Below, piece after piece: positions 45,968 to 56,190 of a DNA stretch of 64,000 nt. This DNA comes from Coenobita brevimanus (taxonomy: Eukaryota; Arthropoda; Malacostraca; Decapoda; Coenobitidae), in contig CM064663.1 in NCBI GenBank assembly GCA_032717465.1, forward strand, positions 14,644,989-14,708,988. Direction: 5' to 3'. How positions within the stretch are numbered: the first letter of the stretch is position 1; each line of letters starts with the position of its first letter. Both the position numbers and the translations under genes were made by a program. Under the pieces are notes generated by a model, which did not search any database, was not told the DNA's origin, and was given only the letters and a program-made list of their open reading frames with translations.

Positions 45968-46084
45968 CTGACGAGCCTGGCTGACCACCGGGGAGAGCTG
46001 TACCTGCGTCACGTTAGTGTTCTGGCCGTACACACCCACCTCGAAGATACCCACACCCTGTGTCGCTCCAACATCACCAATACT
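45968..46084 (-). CDS. IR exon: amino-terminal-domain segment
   Basis: A 117-nt exon of exactly 39 codons, starting SIGDVGATQGVGIFEVGVYG and ending QVQLSPVVSQARQ. The acceptor is TTTTTATTAG at 46094-46085 and the donor CAG/GTAGGT at 45968/45967. Enters and leaves in phase 0. An alternative acceptor two bases further in (AGAG) would disturb phase, so the first is preferred. Upstream exons were not found in the remaining 18 kb, which is again TE-rich. Confidence 0.75.
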
Positions 46085-46187
46085 CTAATAAAAAGCAGTA
46101 TATAATTATGTAGAGTAAATTAGTTTTCATAGGGTTAAGGTGCCGGCGAGGAAAGTGTAATATTACTTTAAAATTTCCTCTTAATTA

Positions 46188-47525
46188 TCTATCTGTCTAT
46201 ATCCAGCCGTCTCAATCCCACAAGGGAAGGCAACAAACAAATCAGTTCCATGTCGCTCTGTTCCTGGCCATTTTGCTGACTTCCCCCAGCTCTAACCTCC
46301 TCTCTCATATACCCCTCCACTCCATCCCTTCATCTCATGCTTGGTCTCCCCCTTCCTCTTCCCCCCCTCCACCTCACTCACATACACTCTCCTCATGAGG
46401 CTCTCTTTCCCCATCTTCTCCACGTGGCCAAACAACCTCAGTGTATTTCGCCTAACGCTTTTCATCCCATCCATATACACACCACTATGCTCCTTCGCTT
46501 CCATATTTGTCAGTCTGTCATTCCATGTAACTCCACATGCTCCTATCAAATAACTAATTTTCGCTGTTCTCACTCTTGATTTGTGCCTTTCCAGCAATGT
46601 TCAAGCTTCACTTCCATGTGTTAATGTTGGTATAACAATCCTATCATGCAGAGGCTTTTTTATCTCCATGTCCACCTCCCTTTCCTTGGGGGAAGCAGCC
46701 TAGGTATATAGATAGAATGTCCACTTCCCTATTCCATATCACCGCTTTCTAAGAATCAGGGACATTCATTACCTGTTGTACCTTTTCATGGGCTTCGTCC
46801 TCCAAATTTCCATCCTTACTCATCACACTACCCAACTACTTAAATAAACTCACACTTTCCATTTAATCATCATCCAGCCTCACTGTGCATTCAGTGACTT
46901 CTTTTCTCATGAAGACCACAACTTTACTTTTCCCTGCATTCACCTTTAGATTCCGTTTCTTACACATTCTCCCAAACTCAGTCACCAAGCTTTGTAATTC
47001 CCCTTCGTCGCCATTTAACAATACAGTATTATCTCCAGACAATAGAACAGGAAATTTCCAAACGCTGCAATTTCTCATCAGGACCTCTCTAACATCCACT
47101 GCCACACTTTGTATCTCTTTTATAACTCCATCCATATACAGATTGAACTACCATTGATACATGATAAGTCTTTGTTTCAATCCAACATCTAATCAGAAAA
47201 AAATAATCAGTTCACCATTCACACGTACTGCAGCCTTAGCGCCTTCATTCATACTCTTCATGGCATTCAACAGCTTTCCACTTACAGTACTCCATATATT
47301 CTTAGTATTTTCCACATTCCTAGTCCATCCACTCAGCCATATGCTTTCTCCAGATCGATGGAGGGCATATACAACTTCTTTCTCTTTTTAGAAACTTTTC
47401 CACTGAAGATCGTAGGACGAATGTCTGATTTACACAACCTGATCTCTTCCTAAAACCTCCCTTTCTTCTCTAACTCATTCCTCTGTTATTTCCCTAACTC
47501 TGTCAGTGAGAATCCCACCACATTT
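46188..47525 (-). mobile_element. LINE E: RTE-type LINE fragment (LINE B family)
   Basis: A minus-strand, 5'-truncated copy. RT residues read YMDGVIKEI-like and LSGDNTVLLNGDEGEL, where the catalytic FADDT box is degraded to SGDNT, then RNLKVNAGKSKVVVF (47135-46863). C-terminal HKSRVRTAKISYLIGACGV, NTLRLFGHVEKMGKE and VYVSEVEGG lie at 46597-46292. The 3' UTR contains the family tail (CCGTCTCAATCCCACAAGG) near 46205 and a CTAT stretch at 46186. It is split at 46676-46716 by a tiny insertion. Strongly decayed. Confidence 0.8.
46676..46716 (-). mobile_element. 41-bp LINE C-tail insertion with 8-bp TSD
   Basis: ATGTCCAC occurs at 46668-46675 and again at 46717-46724. The 41 bp between them equal the last part of the LINE C tail (CTTTCCTTGGGGGAAGCAGC, CTAGGTATATAGATAGA). 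It is a minimal 5'-truncated retrotransposition event in LINE E. The tail reads in its sense direction on the plus strand, opposite to LINE E. Confidence 0.85.
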
Positions 47526-47914
47526 GCGACTTAATACTAGGTGGTGTGGATTTGTTCATACTAAGTCAACAGTTCACTTAATGATCGAACTCTCCAAAAT
47601 GGTTTGATAGCGGTTGTGCCGGAACAATGGCCCAAGAGTCATTACCATGTAACTCTTACTTAAAATAAAAAATATCCGAATCACTTTCTTCGTTTAAAAT
47701 TTCTGGAAACCATGCAAAGACTGTGGTAAACCTTGCCAAATCAAACTTTCTTCAAAATCAAGCATCAGAACTACTTAACAACCCTAATGACAATAGAATA
47801 TTCTAGTCAACGCTACATTTTTTCAATAATAACTTTAAGAAGACATCATCCATTCCCCCACTAAAATCTTCAGATGGTAACATTATAAATTACCCGCTGT
47901 TTGTAACCATTTGT
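47526..47914. other. No gene recognised
   Basis: Flank between LINE E and the BEL element, without a recognisable family. Confidence 0.4.
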
Positions 47915-47919
47915 AATAA

Positions 47920-48882
47920 TGTGGGGGAAAAATTAGAAAAATTTAGAATATACCCCCGGTAGTGTCGTAAATATTTAACTGGCTAATCACTTGCACTAAA
48001 CAAGACAAAAATAGGCCTACAACACTACATAATTCGTCCGGATATATATGTCTTACTCCCAGGACTCACCTGGATCGTAATGACGTGTAGGTTGTGTTCC
48101 CTACTAAGCAACTAAACGATCTATTTAAGGATCCTCAAATAAAAGCTGGAAACCCTGGTGAAATATTATTCGCCTAGTCTTTCGCCACTAAGGGTCATTT
48201 AGTTACTTAGCTTAAGAGTAGCAATGGAGAGGCTTGTAGGTTGTTGCCATATGGTCGGAGTTGTTGAAGATGTTGCTTGTTGCTAGTCCTTGGCGGATTA
48301 CTGGAGGTTACGGCCTAAACCAGATACGTACTTTTTACGTAAGCATTACTATTTACACTATTTATAAATTAAAGTGAATTGATAATGTTCATTCCCATCT
48401 AGGAGGAAGCACTGTCGTAAATTAATTAATCAGTCCAGTCTGTCCCAACTGAATTCTCTCTCAATACCACGAGAGTGGTTAGACTGCTTCCAAGCGTGAC
48501 TAAGGCATGACTGGGACTGCCTCTGACTCGACTCGAGATCATCTGAGACTAAGACTCAATGAATTAGGACTGAGAGCGTGGGCGAGAGCCCGAGCAACTG
48601 AGGTCTCGAGACTCGTAATTGACCGAGGCCTAGCCGAGACTAAAACTTAGACCTCTGGAGAGAAGAACAGAGGCGATCCACCAATCAAATAACTAAAAAT
48701 GCATATGTGCACATTCCATCCATGGCTGGGAAAAAGACTAAATTATGAACCATAGTATAAATATATGTAATCCTATATACCCATCACCCTGGGTTACGTA
48801 TAATACATTATACTTCCAAAATACGACTGCCCATCACCAACTAAAATAAAAAATGGGAGGAATTATTCCTAAATTTCCGACA
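47920..48882 (-). repeat. BEL 3' LTR
   Basis: Downstream LTR in minus orientation, TGTCGGAAATTT to CCCCCACA. The left TSD AATAA is at 47915-47919. Contains a GAGAC/CTCGAG-rich stretch around 48520-48660. Confidence 0.93.
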
Positions 48883-48939
48883 TCCTGGGGGCCAAGAAAT
48901 CTAAACATCACCCCGTTTAATTAACTCCCCCAGGTGAGC

Positions 48940-50310
48940 TCATAACCGTTGTGCGGCTCCCCGCTGTGGTCTATCTGAGCTTCCCGCATCTGTATCCCTA
49001 CGGCCATGAGTAACGTCCCCGAGTGCTGTATTAAGCGCCTCCGGACGGGAACTCACGGCTGTTTCTAATGGATATAATTTATTGATAGTCCTGAGTACAA
49101 GGCCTTGGGTCGTCTTTAACTTCACTGTACGAACTATCCCTTGCTTATCCGGATAGCATTCAATAACTTTCCGCAATGGCCAACTATTCCTTGACTTATC
49201 AGTGTGAATTAACACTACATCCCCCTCCTTAATATCAACATCCGTTTTATTAGCCGACTTTTGGCGTGCATGTCTATCGAGAAGGGATGACAGATATTGA
49301 GTTTTCTATGAATCCTGCCATTTGTTAATCAATTTAGATAACTGATGGTACTTAGTGTTCAATTTATCAGCTTCAACGTAAGAGGGATCCAAATCATAGG
49401 GTGCCGTAGTTATTGCAGGCAAGGAGTCCAATCGATATCCACAAATAAGATGAGAAGGAGTGAGGGCTTCTGGCTCATCGAGGCTGTTAAGGACATACGT
49501 TAAGGGGCGGTTGTTAACACGGCATTCCACTTCCGTAATTATAGTGTGTAAATCATCCATGTTTACTGGTTTTCTGAATAATACCTTTTTAAGACACCCT
49601 TTTACTATGCCTATTAGTCTCTCATAGAAACCACCGAACCATGGAGCTCTCGGCGGTATGAATTTCCACTCACATTCTCTGCTGGTGAATTCATCTTGGA
49701 CTTCCGCACTCTGCAGGACCTGATGTAGAAGTTTGGATCCTAATTTAAAATTAGAAGTGTTGTCACTGATAATTAATTTCGGGCAAGATCTTCTTGACAC
49801 AAATCTCCCAAAAGCATTCAAAAAAGTTTCGGCGGTTAAATCTGTGACCAACTCCAAGTGAACTGCCCTGGTGACAGCGCAAGTAAACAGTACCACATAC
49901 ACCTTTTGCTCTTGTAGGGTGTCTGGTTTCAAGACTTCCGTATAGCCTGTATAATCTAAACCGATTATTTCAAAGGGTCTAGCTTCTTCCACCCGCTCTT
50001 TAGGTAAGGGTGGTGGTGAAGGATAATGATACGGTCGTCCTTCTAACCTCTTACATGTATAGCAGGATTTAATTGTAGATTTCACAACTTGTCGGCCTTT
50101 AGGGATCCAGAAGTTTTCTCGCAATTTGCACAATGTATCAGAAACACCACCATGCAAAGTGGTTTCATGAGCATATAGGACCAATAATTTCGTCAAATGT
50201 TGCTGTCTAGGCAACAACAGTGGAAATTTAGTGTGAAAGGGGAGACCAGCTTGGTCCAGCCTACCACTACATCTGATCAAATCATTGTGCTCAAATAAGT
50301 TTAAACTCAA
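48940..50310 (-). pseudogene. BEL integrase and C-terminal DUF5641-like domain
   Basis: Zinc-binding part HETTLHGGVSDTLCKLRENF and SCYTCKRLEG (HHCC). The core has FEIIGLDYTG (first Asp), PKLIISDNTSNF (second Asp) and WFGGFYERLIGIVKGCLKK (Glu), so the DDE triad is intact. CRVNNRPLTYV and LTPSHLICG follow. TAG at 49306-49308 interrupts the frame, which continues in phase through GDVVLIHTDKSRNSWPLRKV, a DUF5641-like tail, to 48940. Its start overlaps the RT frame, so a frameshift lies near 50300. Confidence 0.9.
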
Positions 50311-52466
50311 CCAAATCTGGCATCCTTGTTACAAGTGGTTTCTGAAAATATTGGTAAACTTCGGGGAAGCTACTCTTCTGTAAGTATAGCAACCAATATT
50401 GTTGGGGTTTCATTAGGTTTAGAGTTTTGTTCCCCCTAATCTTTTGCAAAAATTGGAAAACCAAACTGGTGATCTTTATTAACTTCTTCCAACTACCAAC
50501 TCTTTCCGGATCAAACAAGGGTTCAAGTTCTTTTTCCTGAACTTCTAGGACAGTCAGCGCATTAGGCTCCATCTTCGTCTTACATTTCTGTTCTGGCCAA
50601 AGATCTTTATTATTCAACCATTCCGGACCATGAAACCAGGAGTCACTATTTATAAATTTATCATAAGTTAGGCCTCTAGTTAACAAATCAGCTGGGTTAT
50701 CTTTAGTTGTGAGAAGGAGATAATAACAGTCAGGATCAGCATCTCTCATATCTTGTACTCGATTTTTGACATACAAGATGTTACTTTTATTGTTCACTAC
50801 CCATTGAAGGGCTACTTCACTGTCTGACCATATATAGGTGGTATTAATCTTTATATTACTTAAGGTCTTCCTGATATACACCCCAAAATGGACTGCTACA
50901 TACATGGCTGTTAGTTCTAACTGAGGTAAAGTTTTACCTTTTAGAGGAGCTACTCTTGCCTTAGAAGATAAAATTATAGGAACATCCTCATAATTACTGA
51001 TATAAGCAACTACTCCATAAGCCTTGGGTGAAGCATCACAAAACAGATGTAAATCATAGGAAGAACCTTCTTTTCCCACCATTCTCGGAAATTTAACACT
51101 TGCTAGGTTGTTGCATTCTTTTGAGAGGGTTTCCCAACTCTCCAGCAAGTCTGTAGGTAAAGGGTCATCCCAGCCTAATTTTCTGGTCCATGTTTGTTGA
51201 ATTAGAATTTTTAAAGGAATAGTTAGGGGAGAAATTAGTCCTAGGGGATCAAAAATTTTACTAATGTTACTTAATAAAGATCTTTTGCTATCAACTGTAT
51301 CCCACTCTACATTTTTTACATTAAGGACATCAATGTCTGGATCCCACCACAATCCTAATATTTTATTACAGACTTCAGAATCAGAATTTATTTCAGTGGA
51401 GTTAGATGTCCACTCCTGCAATGGCATGTTAGCCTCTTGCATAATCTTGTTGGCTATCAGATGAAATTTCTTTAGATCCTCCTCAGTATTTACAGTCCCC
51501 TGAAGATTGTCCATATATAGCGAATCTTTAATTTGGTTAGCCACTTCTATATTTTCTTTTTGCTGCTCTAAGTGATAATTTAGCGTCATTTGCAACAAGA
51601 AGGGTGAGCTAGTGGCTCCAAATAGGACTGATTTAAATCTGTAAGTTACCAGAGAACTGTTATCATCATGAGGATTACTTGGCCACAAAAATCTGGTGAA
51701 ATCCCTGTCTTCTTCTTGAGGTCCTATCCGTAAAAAAGCTTTGCTGATGTCTGCTGTAAAGGCATATTCATTAGTTCTGAATTTTGGCAGCACATCTAAT
51801 AGATTTTTGGTTAGAGTTGGACCAGTGTACAAACAATCGTTCAAGCTGTTAGTGTGGGAGCCTAATTTGGCACTACAATCAAATACTATTCGCACAGGTG
51901 TAGTCTTACTGTCTCTCATTACTGCCAAATGAGGAATATAATGAGTATTTTGTCCAACCTGTGCCTGCTTAACTTCCTCAATAAACCCCTTTTCTAAATG
52001 ACTCATGATTAACTGATCATATTTATCTAGTAAATCTCCTTCACCTTTAAGTCTCTTTAAATTTGAATTTAGGCGATTAAGAGCTAATTTATAATTTGTG
52101 GGCAAACTAGGTCGATTGACTTTCCAAGGAAGTTTTACCCAATATTGGTCATCATAGTACTGAACAGTCTTTTTATAATTTTCAAGCACAAAAGCTTCTT
52201 CGTGAGTTACCTGTTCAGGTTTAATGCCAATGCTATCCATTTTCCACAAATTGGAAATGTCAGGCTCTTCTGAATTTAGTGAGGGCTGCAAGCATATATT
52301 CGTTACCATAGCAACCTGAATTGCTTTCCTTGTACTTACAAACTTGTCAGGAATATGGCCGTATACAACTAATCCTCCTTGTACTTTTAGGAAATTTATG
52401 CCCTTGAATTTAATGAGACCATAAACTAATTTAGGATAGAAATCAGCACCAATAAGGAGATCTATT
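50291..52466 (-). pseudogene. BEL reverse transcriptase/RNase H
   Basis: The frame 52309-50291 carries VNRPSLPTNYKLALNRLNS, the FDCSAKLGSHTNSLNDCLY motif, FTADISKAFLRIGPQEEDRDF, then SVLFGATSSPFLLQMTLNYH and the active-site region DSLYMDNLQGTVN. The last is a Y-M-D-N box; YxDN variants occur in some BEL/Pao RTs as I recall. RNase H/A17-type residues DLHLFCDASPKAYGVVAYI and TTYIWSDSEVALQWV follow. The stretch 52466-52310 continues the protease/RT linker (IDLLIGADFYPKL) in a shifted frame, so one frameshift lies near 52480. Confidence 0.9.
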
Positions 52467-54122
52467 TTATCTGTGATCAGTCAAACCAGGATCAGATACT
52501 TTAATTTGTTGATCTTTCAAATAGGTCAAACACTTCTCTAGACCATCTGTTCTTATGTTGTTAGGTAAGGTGTCTCTAACCACAGCCTCTAGTCTAGTGT
52601 ACTTCCTGCCAGCTTTAACAGTAATCTTAACTAGCTGATATTCTCTTCTCTGATCTTCACTAATGAAGCCGGACAGCTGTAAATTAATCGTACCACTAGG
52701 CTTTAATTTAAGCTTGTTTACTAGGTCCTGAGAAATGAGTGTCCTCTGTGATCCTTGGTCATAAAGAACTTTTGCTTTAATTTGAGATTTATTCTTAATA
52801 ATATGAACAGCTCCAACCGGTAAAGCAGTTGAGATGGTATGTTGATTTGTTGGAGTGACTGAGCAAATTTGTGAATTAAGTGTATTCAGCTTATCACACA
52901 AGACATTGTGATGAAACCCCTTTTTACAAAGGTCACATCTTTTCAAATTGAAGTTACATTGATCAGTCTTGTGCCTACAAGTACATCTACCACACCGTCC
53001 TATCTGTTCGAGTCTTTCTACACGCGTAGAACGACCTGAATACGCCTCACAGCTCTTGGACAGATGTGCTCCATCACACAAAATACACTTCAGCTGCTGA
53101 GCTGGCTGCTGACTAGCCGATGCAGAGGTTTGTGACTGAGCATTCTTGGGAGATGTGGGTGAAGATACTTGTTCTGAAGTGTGGTAAATCTTAGGAATTG
53201 ATTTAGGAGATAATTTGACTTTATCAGGCTTCTCTTTAGTTAAAGCACCTTTTGTACTGGAATCTGATTTAGCTTCAGGCCCTTTGGACTCTAAATGATG
53301 AATAACTTTTAATAATGAGTCCCTAATTTCCTGTAGCTGGGGATAATCTTCATTTGTTACATGCTGGATTCTCTCAATAGTTTTACTGGGTAACTTTTTC
53401 ATTACTAGTGGAGAGATAAGCCAACTGGAACTACTTAAATCACACCCCATTTTTTCCAATTTCCTAAGGGTGCATTCTAGATTAACCCTAAATTCGGCCA
53501 AGGAATTACAAGTATGAATAGGAGTTTTAAGGTGTAGCATTCTCATTGCAAGTTCGTGCTGATTTCTCTTAGGATTATCAAAAGTTGCCTTAAGTAGCTG
53601 CACTGCACTGCTATATCCATCACTTTCTATACTGAAACCATCGATGAGTTTCTTCACGTCACCTTTTAACACTCCTCTTAAATAATTTAATTTGTCTACT
53701 GGACTAAGATCTTTTCTGGAATCAATACTGGCAACAAATTGATCCCAGAAGGAATTCCAATTAGCCAAAGTGCCATCAAACTCGGGTAGTTTAAGTGTGG
53801 GCAGCTTCGACTCAGCCCTTGGACAAGTTAAATGGGTAGACTCACTTTTCAGAGAGGAATTAATTTGAGCTATTAGTAGGCAAATTCTCTCTTCTTCATT
53901 AGTCTTAGCTATAAAAATTTCATTAAATTCATCATCGTCCTTTGTGGCTTCCAATAAAGAATCATAAAGTGTTCCCATGACAGCCAGCTGATTCTGTAAT
54001 TGCTGGCTCCAGGCCTTAAGTTTAGTGTAGTCTTTGTCAGAGGATTGGAATTCATCATTTACTTTACCACTGAGAGTGGCGACATAGGCCTTATGGCCTG
54101 CAATCCTCCTTGACAAGGACAT
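52467..54122 (-). pseudogene. BEL Gag and protease
   Basis: ATG at 54122-54120. The N-terminal 200 residues are helical, and LPEFDGTLANWNSFWDQF followed by KLNYLRGVLKGDVKKLIDG is the DUF1759-type gag core. Cys/His clusters occur as CILCDGAHLSKSC and as CRHKTDQCNFNLKRCDLCKK. A retropepsin-like stretch AKVLYDQGSQRTLISQDL contains DQGS where the family has DSGS. The frame closes at 52467 with a shift into the pol frame, so the natural single gag-pol ORF is broken. A 3' splice site sits 13 bases upstream of the ATG. Confidence 0.9.
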
Positions 54123-54133
54123 ATTGAACCAAG

Positions 54134-54150
54134 TCTGAAAATCAAAATTA
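54134..54150 (-). promoter_or_regulatory. Candidate 3' splice site upstream of BEL gag
   Basis: On the minus strand, GTTAATTTTGATTTTCAG ends at 54135 and the gag ATG follows 13 bases later. A T-rich tract plus CAG is a good acceptor and would allow gag to be expressed from a spliced RNA that skips the SGNH-like ORF. The matching donor was not identified. Confidence 0.45.
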
Positions 54151-54342
54151 ACAGAATCACTAAATGTAGCCTACAGCAATGAAACCACTAGAATTAAATT
54201 AACTAAATGTACATAGAAGAATTCAGCATCAAACAGCAATACTAAGAATGATACATAAATCTGAACAACTAAATTAATAGTACAATTAAATTTAGATTAC
54301 AAATTAAAGCGTTCTAGTGGTTACTACAAAATTAATCCATAT

Positions 54343-54895
54343 TTAGTTTGTGTTAGCAATCCACTGATCATAATGAAATTTAATAGCTCCTCGCACCTTG
54401 GCCCAATTTCTACGTCTTCCTTCCCAAGTAGGGTGAATTTGGTCCATGACTCGTACCTCCAGAGGATAAGTCTTACCACCAAGCAAAATAATTTTCCCTT
54501 CTAGTTCCTTGGTTATTTTCTTATTAACCGCGTTCATGATCTTATTGTAAACAATGGGATCTACATATCGAGGATGATTATGTGGATATTCCCTCTTTTC
54601 TACAGTGCACATCACACATTTAGCACCTGCATCTTCTATAGCCTCATTAATTTGTAGTAGTGTAGCCACTAAGTCCTGCACGTCAGTTGACTATAACCAA
54701 ATTATAGCCAGGTCTAAGTACTTCTGCAAATTCCTCGTACTCAAAAAACTTGTCTGCTCTGGCACCCCCAACTCTGATCATCTCCATGGTCACCAAGGGC
54801 CATGATGAAGGCACAGACATCAAGGTGTCACAGGTGACCAGAGAGTGGCCTATATAAGCCACCCGATAATAATTTAATTCCAGAGCAGTCGCCAT
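54343..54895 (-). pseudogene. SGNH/GDSL-hydrolase-like ORF at the BEL 5' end (frameshifted)
   Basis: ATG at 54895 lies 13 bp inside the primer-binding site. Part one (54895-54683) reads YYRVAYIGHSLVTCDTL, where GHSL stands in the position of the GDSL nucleophile block, then MIRVGGARADKFFEY (block II-like Gly) and RPGYNLVIVN. A TGA and frame shift follow, then part two (54681-54343) begins with residues around a Thr-Asp where block III (GxND) is expected. It continues LQINEAIEDAGAKCVMCTVE, a conserved YNKIMNAVNKKIT helix, and VMDQIHPTWEGR, which has the D-x-x-H arrangement of block V. Total length is about 180 residues, normal for SGNH domains. An accessory esterase ahead of gag is not a standard part of BEL elements to my knowledge. 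Lipase or esterase activity is unproven. Confidence 0.65.
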
Positions 54896-54908
54896 GTTGG
54901 AGTGTTAA

Positions 54909-54928
54909 CAATCCGGTTCGAAGGACCA
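54909..54928 (-). promoter_or_regulatory. BEL primer-binding site, tRNA-Tyr-like
   Basis: The minus strand reads TGGTCCTTCGAACCGGATTG just inside the 5' LTR. This is complementary, with about one mismatch, to the 3' end of animal tRNA-Tyr as I remember it (acceptor stem CCTTCGA/TCGAAGG plus CCA). Confidence 0.7.
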
Positions 54929-54931
54929 CTT

Positions 54932-55894
54932 TCTGGGGGAAAAATTAGAAAAATTTAGAATATACCCCCGGTAGTGTCGTAAATATTTAACTGGCTTATC
55001 ACTTGCACTAAACAAGACAAAAATAGGCCTACAACACTACATAATTTGTCCGGATATATATGTCTTACTCCCAGGACTCACCTGGATCGTAATGACGTGT
55101 AGGTTGTGTTCCCTACTAAGCAACTAAACGATCTATTTAAGGATCCTCAAATAAAAGCTGGAAACCCTGGTGAAATATTATTCGCCCAGTCTTTCGCCAC
55201 TAAGGGTCATTTAGTTACTTAGCTTAAGAGTAGCAATGGAGAGGCTTGTAGGTTGTTGCCATATGGTCGGAGTTGTTGAAGATGTTGCTTGTTGCTAGTG
55301 CTTGGCGGATTACTGGAGGTTACGGCCTGGACCAAATACGTACTTTTTACGTAAGCATTACTATTTACACTATTTATAAAATAAAGTGAATTGATAATGT
55401 TCATTCCCATCTAGGAGGAAGCACTGTCGTAAATTAATTAATCAGTCCAGTCTGTCCCAACTGAATTCTCTCTCAATACCACGAGAGTGGTTAGACTGCT
55501 TCCAAGCGTGACTAAGACATGACTGGGACTGCCTCTGACTCGACTCGAGATCATCTGAGACAAAGACTCAATGAATTAGGACTGAGAGCGTGGGCGACAG
55601 CCCGAGCAACTGAGGTCTCGAGACTCGTAATTGACCGAGGCCTAGCCGAGACTAAAACTTAGACCTCTGGAGAGAAGAACAGAGGCGATCCACCAATCAA
55701 ATAACTAAAAATGCATATGTGCACATTCCATCCATGGCTGGGAAAAAGACTAAATTATGAACCATAGTATAAATATACGTAATCCTATATATCCATCACC
55801 CTGGGTTACGTATAATACATTATACTTCCAAAATACGACTGCCCATCACCAACTAAAATAAAAAATGGGAGGAATTATTCCCAAATTTCCGACA
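54932..55894 (-). repeat. BEL 5' LTR
   Basis: Upstream LTR in minus orientation, starting TGTCGGAAATTTGGG at 55894. Nearly identical to 47920-48882. The right TSD AATAA is at 55895-55899. The inner end reads CCCCCAGA instead of CCCCCACA. Confidence 0.93.
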
Positions 55895-55899
55895 AATAA

Positions 55900-56190
55900 T
55901 ATGTAGTATGTAAGTATGGCATGTAAGTATTGTAAGTGCGATCGAAGTAGGGCCCCACTGATCGGTTACTAATGTCTGGCCTGATTTAAATTTGCTGAAC
56001 CATGAGTTTGAAGCCGCACCACCGCCCTAGCCGGTGAGAGTCGAGCAGTTAGCAACGGTCTGGGGACGGATAAGGGTGGTGTTCATACGGCTGCTGTGTG
56101 GAGATAAAAGGCGGTGCTTAATATATTAGCAGAAAACTACTCCGAGACTTTGAATTCACCTACGACTGGCGTTAAGGGGGATTAACATTC
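55900..56190. other. Possible upstream part of a jockey LINE
   Basis: Between the BEL and the piggyBac-type element. The last bases before 56191 could be jockey RT N-terminal sequence, because the jockey reading resumes immediately after the element at 57503. No clear motif is visible in this stretch itself. Confidence 0.35.

Larger units (their letters stand above)
47920..55894 (-). mobile_element. BEL/Pao LTR retrotransposon, about 8 kb, with 5' SGNH ORF
   Basis: Two direct LTRs of 963 bp (47920-48882 and 54932-55894) with about a dozen differences, and a 5-bp TSD AATAA (47915-47919, 55895-55899). Minus-strand order: LTR, tRNA-Tyr-like primer site, SGNH-like ORF, gag, protease, RT/RNase H, integrase, C-terminal domain, LTR. 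BEL/Pao assignment rests on the DUF1759-type gag, A17-type pol and integrase wording. Only a few stops and frameshifts are present, so the insertion is young compared with its neighbours. Confidence 0.92.
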
